Assembly: GCA_043766985.1 (NCBI GenBank)
Contig: JAYUHM010000019.1
Span: 1-18,745 of the forward strand
Length of the DNA stretch: 18,745 bases
From: JAAFIP01 sp043766985
Lineage (GTDB): Bacteria > Pseudomonadota > Gammaproteobacteria > Burkholderiales > Burkholderiaceae_C
Direction of reading: 5' to 3'
Part shown: in pieces, positions 13,703 through 18,745 of the stretch
Layout of the letters: each line of letters opens with the position of its first letter
Numbering within the stretch: position 1 is the stretch's first letter
Position numbers and translations under genes: made by a program
The notes under the pieces: model-generated
The model's database searches: none
Told to the model about the DNA's origin: nothing
The model's input: the letters and a program-made list of their open reading frames with translations, nothing else

Positions 13703-15118
13703 ATGTCAACGACCTCAAGCTTCCCAAGGCTGTCCAAAATCGCCTTACTGGCCTTGTCTTGCACGGCCCTGTTGGTGGCCTGCGGCGGCGGTGGTGGCGG
13801 TAACGGTGCAGCCGGCGCTACCGCTGCGAGCGGTTACCCGGGCAGCCCCGTCAGCTGCAGCGACACCGACCAAAAAACCTGGCTGCGCAACTACATGAAC
13901 GACCAGTATTTTTGGTACGACCAACAAGGCACCCCCAACCAGGCGGCAACTGACCTCAGTGCATATTTGGATTCTTTGCTCAACAAGCCCATAGACCGCT
14001 ACAGCTACGCCCAAAGCACCGAGCAATTCACCCAGCTTTTTGAGGACGGTACTCGCACGGGCTATGGCTATTCATGGGCCTGGGCTGACGCCGCAAAAAC
14101 CGTGATGAAAATTATTCTGATCGAGCCCCTTAGCCCGCTGGGCGCGCCAGGCGGTTTGCAACGCGGTGACACCATCGTCTCTATCGACGGGTACACACCT
14201 GCGCAAATCGCCAGTGGCCAGTTACCCGTTGTCCGCACCGAGGGCGTACCGCGTACCTTTGTGGTGAAGGATGCCGCCGCAGTGCAGCGCACCCTCAATG
14301 TCCAGTCGATTAATTTTGCGTTGAGCCCAGTTATTCAAAAAACCATATTCACAACAGGCAGCACCAAAGTGGGCTACTTGATGTACCAAGAATTCATCAG
14401 CAAAGGTTCTGCAGCGCTAGGTACCGCCTTTGACTTTTTTCGCGCCCAAGGCGCAACCGAGCTGATACTGGACCTGCGCTACAACGGCGGGGGCAGCACC
14501 CTGCAGGCACGCAACCTGGCCAGCATGGTGGGCGGCCCCACGGTGGATGGCAAAGTGTTTGCCAACTACCGCTACAGCGCCAAGAACGCCGCCAGTAACT
14601 TTACGCAGACCTTCGGCAGCAGCGGGCTGCCAGCAGCGCCGCTGACCACATTGAGCCGCGTCTTCGTCATTACTTCGGGCAACACCGCGTCAGCCAGTGA
14701 GCTGGTCATCAACGCACTTCGCCCGTTTAAAAACGTCATCACCATCGGCAGTACCACCTACGGCAAGCCCTACGCCTTTCAACCGCGCGACGCCTGCGGC
14801 ACCACCTACAACGCGGTGAACATAGAAATTGCCAACAAAGACGGCTTTGCCGACTACAGCGCAGGCTTTGCGCCCACCTGCGCCATGAGCGACGATTTAA
14901 CCCGCCAACTGGGCGACCCCGCTGAGCTTCGCACCGCTGCGGCCCTCAGCTACATCGCTACCGGTGCCTGCCCGCCTGTAGCCGCCATTTCAGGTACAAA
15001 TCAAGCCAAAGCCCAATCAAATACAGCACAAACAGCTATTAAAAGTGTAGCTAATGACGCTGAGCGCCAAGACCTGGGCTTTGGTGAAATGGGCCCCCGC
15101 CAGGCGCTGGTGGACTAG
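13703..15118 (+). CDS. Lipoprotein S41-family (C-terminal-processing type) peptidase
   Basis: 471 residues. The signal ends in a lipobox (LVAC, Cys27) followed by a Gly run, so it is probably a periplasm-facing lipoprotein. A PDZ-like segment lies about 130-200 (G-L-Q-R-G-D-T-I-V-S-I-D-G). The protease core has I-L-D-L-R-Y-N-G-G-G (255-264) and T-A-S-A-S-E (328-333); Ser330 and Lys355 are 25 residues apart, as in the Ser-Lys dyad of Tsp. It probably degrades or trims envelope proteins. A dispersed repeat is read in frame near the C-terminus (about residues 432-451), making an Ala/Gln-rich tail. Transcription likely continues from the hydrolase gene. Confidence 0.92.
   Translation: MSTTSSFPRLSKIALLALSCTALLVACGGGGGGNGAAGATAASGYPGSPVSCSDTDQKTWLRNYMNDQYFWYDQQGTPNQAATDLSAYLDSLLNKPIDRYSYAQSTEQFTQLFEDGTRTGYGYSWAWADAAKTVMKIILIEPLSPLGAPGGLQRGDTIVSIDGYTPAQIASGQLPVVRTEGVPRTFVVKDAAAVQRTLNVQSINFALSPVIQKTIFTTGSTKVGYLMYQEFISKGSAALGTAFDFFRAQGATELILDLRYNGGGSTLQARNLASMVGGPTVDGKVFANYRYSAKNAASNFTQTFGSSGLPAAPLTTLSRVFVITSGNTASASELVINALRPFKNVITIGSTTYGKPYAFQPRDACGTTYNAVNIEIANKDGFADYSAGFAPTCAMSDDLTRQLGDPAELRTAAALSYIATGACPPVAAISGTNQAKAQSNTAQTAIKSVANDAERQDLGFGEMGPRQALVD
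14994..15054 (-). repeat. Short dispersed repeat, copy 3 (inside S41 peptidase gene)
   Basis: Read on the minus strand it has TTTTAATAGCTG, TTGTGCTG, TGATTGGGCT and GGCTTGATTTG. The gene reads the antisense strand in the same frame as copy 4 (A-Q-x-x-x-A-Q-x-A-I-K-x-x-A). It lies after the catalytic domain, in the tail. Confidence 0.8.
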
Positions 15119-15137
15119 GCTTCTAACACCAAGCTGC

Positions 15138-16115
15138 TCACATCAGCAAATGCTCGCCCGCATTGTCGCCACCCAAAATCACGTAGTTCACTTTGCGAAT
15201 GTCCATCAGCTTGGTGCCGCCCGCGTAGCTGATCGAGCTTTGCACGTCTTGCTCCATCTCTACCAAAGTGTCGGCTAGCTTGCCTTTGATGGGCTCCAGA
15301 ATGCGCTTGCCTTCCACGTGCTTGTACTCGCCTTTGTTAAAGTCGCTGGCACTGCCGTAGTATTCTTTGAACAGCTTGCCGTCCACTTCTACCGTCTTGC
15401 CGGGCGATTCTTCGTGGCCCGCCAGCATCGAGCCGATCATCACCATGGTGGCGCCAAAGCGGATGGATTTGGCAATGTCGCCATGCTCCCGAATGCCACC
15501 ATCGGCAATGATGGGTTTGGTAGCCACGCGGGCGCACCACTTGAGCGCGCTGAGTTGCCAGCCGCCTGTGCCAAAGCCGGTTTTGAGCTTGGTGATACAC
15601 ACCTTGCCAGGGCCTACGCCTACCTTGGTGGCGTCTGCACCCCAGTTTTCCAGGTCGATGATGGCTTCGGGCGTGGCCACGTTGCCAGCAATGATGAAAG
15701 CCTTGGGCAGTTTTTGCTTGAGGCAAGCAATCATTTTTTGCACGCTGTCGGCATGGCCGTGGGCGATGTCGATGGTGATGTAGTCGGGGCACAGGCCCAG
15801 GGCCACCAGCTGGTCTACGGTGTCGTAGTCGGGCTTTTTAACGCCTAGCGATATGCTGGCGTACAGGCCCAGGCTGGCCATGCCTTTGACAAACTGCACG
15901 TTGTCCAGGTCAAAGCGGTGCATCACGTAAAAGTAGCCGTTTTTCGCCATCCAGATGCAAGTAGCCTCGTCAACCACCGTCTTCATGTTGGCAGGCACTA
16001 CGGGGATGCGAAAGCTGTGTTTGCCCAGCTGCACGCTGGCGTCACACTCGCTGCGCGACTCTACACGGCACTTGCGTGGGAGCAGCAGAACATTGTCGTA
16101 GTCAAAAATTTCCAT
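15138..16115 (-). CDS. guaC: GMP reductase
   Basis: 325 residues, the length of GMP reductase rather than IMP dehydrogenase, and no CBS domains are present. It has I-D-I-A-H-G-H (115-121), the G-P-G-K-V-C-I-T-K loop with catalytic Cys173, and I-A-D-G-G-I-R (203-209). It turns GMP to IMP with NADPH, returning guanine nucleotides to the purine pool. The loop sequence after the Cys (L-K-T-G-F-G-T-G-G) fits GuaC. It is convergent with the S41 peptidase gene, with 19 bp between. The gap to the argG terminator upstream suggests its own promoter at 16116-16199. Confidence 0.93.
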   Translation of the reverse strand: MEIFDYDNVLLLPRKCRVESRSECDASVQLGKHSFRIPVVPANMKTVVDEATCIWMAKNGYFYVMHRFDLDNVQFVKGMASLGLYASISLGVKKPDYDTVDQLVALGLCPDYITIDIAHGHADSVQKMIACLKQKLPKAFIIAGNVATPEAIIDLENWGADATKVGVGPGKVCITKLKTGFGTGGWQLSALKWCARVATKPIIADGGIREHGDIAKSIRFGATMVMIGSMLAGHEESPGKTVEVDGKLFKEYYGSASDFNKGEYKHVEGKRILEPIKGKLADTLVEMEQDVQSSISYAGGTKLMDIRKVNYVILGGDNAGEHLLM

Positions 16116-16199
16116 GGCGCGTAGCTTTCTTCAAAAAATCCATCTCAGAATAGTTTGAGCGCTTGGAATGCCCCGGTTTAATGGCCCTGTAAGCAGGCC

Positions 16200-16233
16200 A
16201 AAAAAAAACCGGACACAATTGCTTGGGCCCGGT
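16200..16233 (-). terminator. Intrinsic terminator after argG
   Basis: On the minus strand ACCGGGCCCAA pairs with TTGTGTCCGGT around a GCAA loop (one mismatch, one G-U), and is followed by about nine T. It lies about 30 bases past the argG stop. Confidence 0.85.
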
Positions 16234-16264
16234 GATTGATTCTATCAGGGTTGGCTATTTGTGC

Positions 16265-17599
16265 CTATTTGCCAGATCCGAGTTTGGGCATCGCGTTGCC
16301 GCTACCCACGGCCAGCAAACCGGCCTTGGTGTAAATATCCAGCTTGTCGCGCGTGTCCACAATGTCCAGGTTACGCATGGTGAGCTGGCCTATGCGGTCG
16401 GCGGGGGAGAAGGGCGCGTCTTCTACCTTTTCCATGCTCAGGCGCTCGGGCTTGTAGGTGAGGTTCTGGCTCTCGGTATTGAGCAAGGAGTAGTCGTTAC
16501 CCCGGCGCAATTCAACAGTTACCTCCCCTGTAATGGCGCGCGCTACCCAGCGCTGGGCTGTCTCGCGCAGCATGATGGCTTGGGGGTCGAACCAGCGGCC
16601 CTGGTACAGCAGGCGGCCCAGTTTCAGGCCGTTCATGCGGTACTGCTCGATGGTGTCTTCGTTGTGAATGCCGGTCACCAAACGCTCGTAGGCGATGAAC
16701 AGCAGGGCCAGGCCCGGGGCTTCGTAGATGCCACGGCTTTTAGCTTCGATGATGCGGTTCTCGATCTGGTCGCTCATGCCCAGGCCGTGGCGGCCACCGA
16801 TGCGGTTGGCTTCCAAGATCAGCTCTACCGTGCTGGCAAAGGTTTTGCCATTCAGCGCCACCGGCATGCCTTCTTCAAAGCGCACGCTCACTTCTTCAGC
16901 TTTCACCACGCAGTCGTCGCGCCAAAAGGGCACGCCCATGATGGGGTTGACGATCTTCATGCCGCTGCTTAAAAACTCCAGGTCTTTGGCCTCGTGCGTA
17001 GCGCCCAGCATATTGCTGTCGGTGCTGTAGGCTTTTTCAGCCGACATCTTGTAGCCAAAACCCTCTTTGGTCATGAAGGCGCTCATCTCGGCGCGGCCAC
17101 CCAGCTCGTCGATGAAGAGCTGGTCCAGCCACGGTTTGTAGATTTTCAAGTCTGGGTTGGTCAGCAGGCCGTAGCGGTAAAAACGCTCGATGTCATTGCC
17201 CTTGAAGGTAGAGCCATCACCCCAGATGTTGACGTGGTCTTCCTTCATCGCCGACACCAGCATGGTGCCCGTGACAGCGCGCCCTAGAGGCGTGGTGTTG
17301 AAGTAGGTAATGCCAGCGGTAGAGATGTGAAAGGCCCCGGCTTGCAGTGCGGCAATGCCCTCGGCGGCGAGCTGCGAACGGCAGTCGATCAAACGGGCTT
17401 TTTCTGCGCCGTATTCCATCGCTTTGCGCGGAATTTCGCCGTAGTCAGGCTCGTCGGGCTGGCCCAGGTTGGCGGTGTAGGCGTAGGGCACTGCGCCCTT
17501 GTTTTTCATCCAGCGCAGCGCGGCGCTGGTGTCCAGGCCGCCCGAGAAGGCGATGCCTACTTTTTGGCCGATGGGAAGGTTTTGAAGAATGGTTGCCAT
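16265..17599 (-). CDS. argG: Argininosuccinate synthase
   Basis: 444 residues from the ATG at 17599, where the usual N-terminus M-A-T-I-L begins; the open frame extends to 17707 but overlaps ppnP. The ATP pyrophosphatase P-loop F-S-G-G-L-D-T-S is at 18-25. Length and features such as W-G-D-G-S-T-F-K-G-N-D-I and G-R-R-G-L-G-M-S-D match the longer bacterial ArgG of E. coli type. It joins citrulline and aspartate with ATP, the next-to-last step of arginine synthesis. It follows ppnP by 19 bp, with a poor ribosome site. A good terminator follows. Confidence 0.97.
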   Translation of the reverse strand: MATILQNLPIGQKVGIAFSGGLDTSAALRWMKNKGAVPYAYTANLGQPDEPDYGEIPRKAMEYGAEKARLIDCRSQLAAEGIAALQAGAFHISTAGITYFNTTPLGRAVTGTMLVSAMKEDHVNIWGDGSTFKGNDIERFYRYGLLTNPDLKIYKPWLDQLFIDELGGRAEMSAFMTKEGFGYKMSAEKAYSTDSNMLGATHEAKDLEFLSSGMKIVNPIMGVPFWRDDCVVKAEEVSVRFEEGMPVALNGKTFASTVELILEANRIGGRHGLGMSDQIENRIIEAKSRGIYEAPGLALLFIAYERLVTGIHNEDTIEQYRMNGLKLGRLLYQGRWFDPQAIMLRETAQRWVARAITGEVTVELRRGNDYSLLNTESQNLTYKPERLSMEKVEDAPFSPADRIGQLTMRNLDIVDTRDKLDIYTKAGLLAVGSGNAMPKLGSGK

Positions 17600-17618
17600 G
17601 GTGTTGCGATCTTGGAAT

Positions 17619-17936
17619 TTATGCGTAGTGGCAAATGTAGTGGTAGGCCTCGGCCACCTTGATGTCAAACTTGGAATTACCGGGCACGTTGAACTTGTCA
17701 CCCGCACCAGACGTTACCCACACGTCGCTACCCGCTAACTTGTATTCGCAGCTGCCTGCCACACATTCCATGATCTCGGGCGCGCCGGTGCCAAAGGTCA
17801 GTTGGCTGGGCAGCACCACGCCGACGGATTTTTTGGTGCCGTCGGCTAGGGTAAAGCTGTGGCTCACGCATTTGCCGTCAAAGTACACGTTGGCGGCTGT
17901 GGTCAGGGTAACGTTGCTGTAGGTGCTGGTAGTCAT
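17619..17936 (-). CDS. ppnP: Pyrimidine/purine nucleoside phosphorylase (DUF1255)
   Basis: 105 residues from the ATG at 17936; a TTG at 17957 would add seven. It is a single-domain cupin: S-N-V-T-x-x-x-x-A-N-V-Y-F-D-G-K near the start, V-G-V-V-L-P-S-Q-L-T-F-G-T, E-I-M-E-C-V-A-G-S, then F-N-V-P-G-N-S-K-F-D-I and a C-terminal Y-x-C-x-Y. This is the PpnP pattern. Family members split diverse nucleosides with phosphate into base and ribose 1-phosphate. It probably shares a transcript with argG. Confidence 0.92.
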   Translation of the reverse strand: MTTSTYSNVTLTTAANVYFDGKCVSHSFTLADGTKKSVGVVLPSQLTFGTGAPEIMECVAGSCEYKLAGSDVWVTSGAGDKFNVPGNSKFDIKVAEAYHYICHYA

Positions 17937-18021
17937 GGTGCGGGTATGGGTTGCCAATAAGGCGTTATGGAGGCGCTTTGGCGCTGAACCTATGATTTTA
18001 CGATGGGTTGTTTGGGGGCTG

Positions 18022-18387
18022 TCAGGCGGCCAGCGCCTTCACCCACTGCTCCGGGCTAAACCCCACATTCACCTGCATGCCACGCCCGCTAGCCTGCGCC
18101 ACCACCACGGGCCGCTTGATCACGCTAGGCTGCGCCAACATCAGCGCTTTAGCCGATGCCGCGTCCACCACCGCCGCTTGTGCGGCAGCATCCAGCTTGC
18201 GCCATGTAGTGCCCTTTTTGTTCACCAGCGCCTCCCAGCCCAGCGCAGCTGTCCAAGTGTCCACTGCATCGGCAGGGACGCCTTGCTTTTTGAAGTCGTG
18301 GAATTGGTAGCCCATACTGTGATCGTCAAACCAGGCGCGTGATTTTTTGACTGTGTCGCAGTTGGGAATGCCGTAAAGGGTGATCAT
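18022..18387 (-). CDS. ArsC/Spx/YffB-family reductase
   Basis: 121 residues with a thioredoxin-like fold of the ArsC family. N-terminal G-I-P-N-C-D-T-V-K-K carries the single active Cys10, and the C-terminal K-R-P-V-V (residues 91-95) is the family's conserved Arg-Pro segment. This length and the lack of the arsenate-specific residues point to the YffB/Spx-like group, with a possible glutathione- or thiol-dependent role, not arsenic resistance. A dispersed repeat copy begins just upstream of the start codon, so it occupies the gene's leader. Confidence 0.88.
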   Translation of the reverse strand: MITLYGIPNCDTVKKSRAWFDDHSMGYQFHDFKKQGVPADAVDTWTAALGWEALVNKKGTTWRKLDAAAQAAVVDAASAKALMLAQPSVIKRPVVVAQASGRGMQVNVGFSPEQWVKALAA

Positions 18388-18390
18388 GCG

Positions 18391-18458
18391 GCTATTTTAT
18401 GTGCTAAATATGCCTCTAGCCCAATAGAAAATAGCATGGACTGCTATTAATTCCGTAG
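18391..18458 (-). repeat. Short dispersed repeat, copy 6 (intergenic)
   Basis: Read on the minus strand it has GAATTAATAGCAG, CATGCTATTTTC and TATTGGGCTAGAGGC. It is the closest match to copy 5 (about 28 of 32 aligned bases). It sits within a few bases of the ArsC-like start codon. Confidence 0.85.
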
Positions 18459-18547
18459 TGAGTTTTGTGGTTATTGATGTTTCCCCAAAGGGTGACAAAC
18501 GATACCCAGTTCACCCAGAGCCGTGCATGCCCTTGTTTTGTACGGGG

Positions 18548-18648
18548 GCTGGTCGGCGGTGTACTCAGCTCCGCGGCTGTCCCCCGTTGCGGCCTAGGGC
18601 CGCTGCCTCCTCCTTGATGCCGCTGCGCTGAGTACACCGCCGACCAGC
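18548..18648. repeat. Structured intergenic palindrome, copy B
   Basis: Perfect 22-base outer arms (18548-18569 with 18627-18648) enclose 57 bases, exactly the inner length of copy A. The GCGGC/GCCGC stem and CCTTGATGCCGCTGCGC are conserved. An inner hairpin (18589-18594 with 18598-18603) has the TAG loop. Stem bases differ from copy A but stay paired. Confidence 0.88.
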
Positions 18649-18710
18649 TCTTGCGAAGTGGTGGGTGATCCACCGTGTGGCACCAAGCCATCCCAATACG
18701 CAGCTCTGGC

Positions 18711-18745
18711 GCTTGGCGTGGACGGCTCCGCGGCTGTCCCCCGGC
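18711..18745. repeat. Structured intergenic palindrome, copy C (cut by window edge)
   Basis: GGCTCCGCGGCTGTCCCCC matches the conserved left inner part of copy B. Its outer arm (GCGCTTGGCGTGGACGGC) differs from B, and the right half lies beyond the window. Confidence 0.6.

Larger units (their letters stand above)
18388..18745. other. Gene-free stretch made mostly of repeats
   Basis: Besides repeat copy 6 and palindromes B and C, the stretch holds about 90 bases (18459-18547) and 60 bases (18649-18710) with no recognised feature. The minus-strand open frame at 18416-18691 is a translation of the palindrome and is not called as a gene. Confidence 0.7.

Noticed and set aside
16162..16215. Second hairpin (GGCC..GGCC with CCGGTTT/AAACCGG arms) between guaC and argG
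   Set aside because: It overlaps the argG terminator's T-tract and has large internal loops; a chance pairing of terminator parts is likelier than a separate riboswitch.
18022..18387. Arsenate reductase function
   Set aside because: The protein has the YffB/Spx-like length and single N-terminal Cys, and no arsenic resistance genes are adjacent.

Overview
The window reads as chromosomal DNA of a betaproteobacterium, most likely Comamonadaceae (Rhodoferax- or Limnohabitans-like). This is inferred from GC-rich coding, the protein families, a Gly-rich C-terminal sorting tail of a type common in Burkholderiales, and two families of short dispersed repeats. No rRNA, tRNA, CRISPR array, integrase or insertion sequence was seen.

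Region 1 (44-6933, plus strand) is an envelope redox cluster. In order it holds: a monoheme cytochrome c with an N-terminal lipobox, a long Ala-Pro linker and a C-terminal sorting tail; a TlpA-like thioredoxin; a tiny DUF4266-type lipoprotein ending in a Gly-rich Cys-Gly-Cys tail; a DUF3570-type outer-membrane beta-barrel; a small unknown protein; an ApbE-family FMN transferase; a diheme cytochrome c; and a membrane-anchored triheme cytochrome c. The DUF3570 protein carries a sequence (D-T-L-S-G-A-T) that matches the consensus attachment site for covalent FMN, three genes upstream of the ApbE homologue. That homologue lacks the usual metal-binding Asp and has no signal peptide. This is the best candidate for an undescribed system: a flavin/heme conduit in the cell envelope.

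Region 2 (7142-12697, minus strand) looks like a catabolic operon: a GntR/FCD regulator, an EctD-like PhyH dioxygenase, a SAF-domain NAD(P)-dependent oxidoreductase, a 3-hydroxyisobutyrate-dehydrogenase-family reductase and an N-acyl-D-amino-acid deacylase-type amidohydrolase. Genes overlap or nearly touch, apart from one gap occupied by a repeat. A perfect 20-bp palindrome lies just upstream of the regulator and is its probable operator. A divergent kynurenine-formamidase-like hydrolase (12825-13700) is followed closely by a lipoprotein S41 peptidase (13703-15118).

Region 3 (15138-18387, minus strand) is housekeeping: GMP reductase (guaC), argininosuccinate synthase (argG, with a good intrinsic terminator), nucleoside phosphorylase (ppnP) and an ArsC/YffB-like reductase.

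Two repeat families cut across this layout. One is a ~45-60 bp element anchored by TAGC, GTGCT and ATTGGGCT, present six times; four copies lie inside genes, always in frame and with one preferred frame per orientation. The other is a ~100-bp intergenic palindrome (6997-7103, 18548-18648, and a partial copy at the right edge) whose outer stem and inner hairpin both show compensatory base changes between copies.
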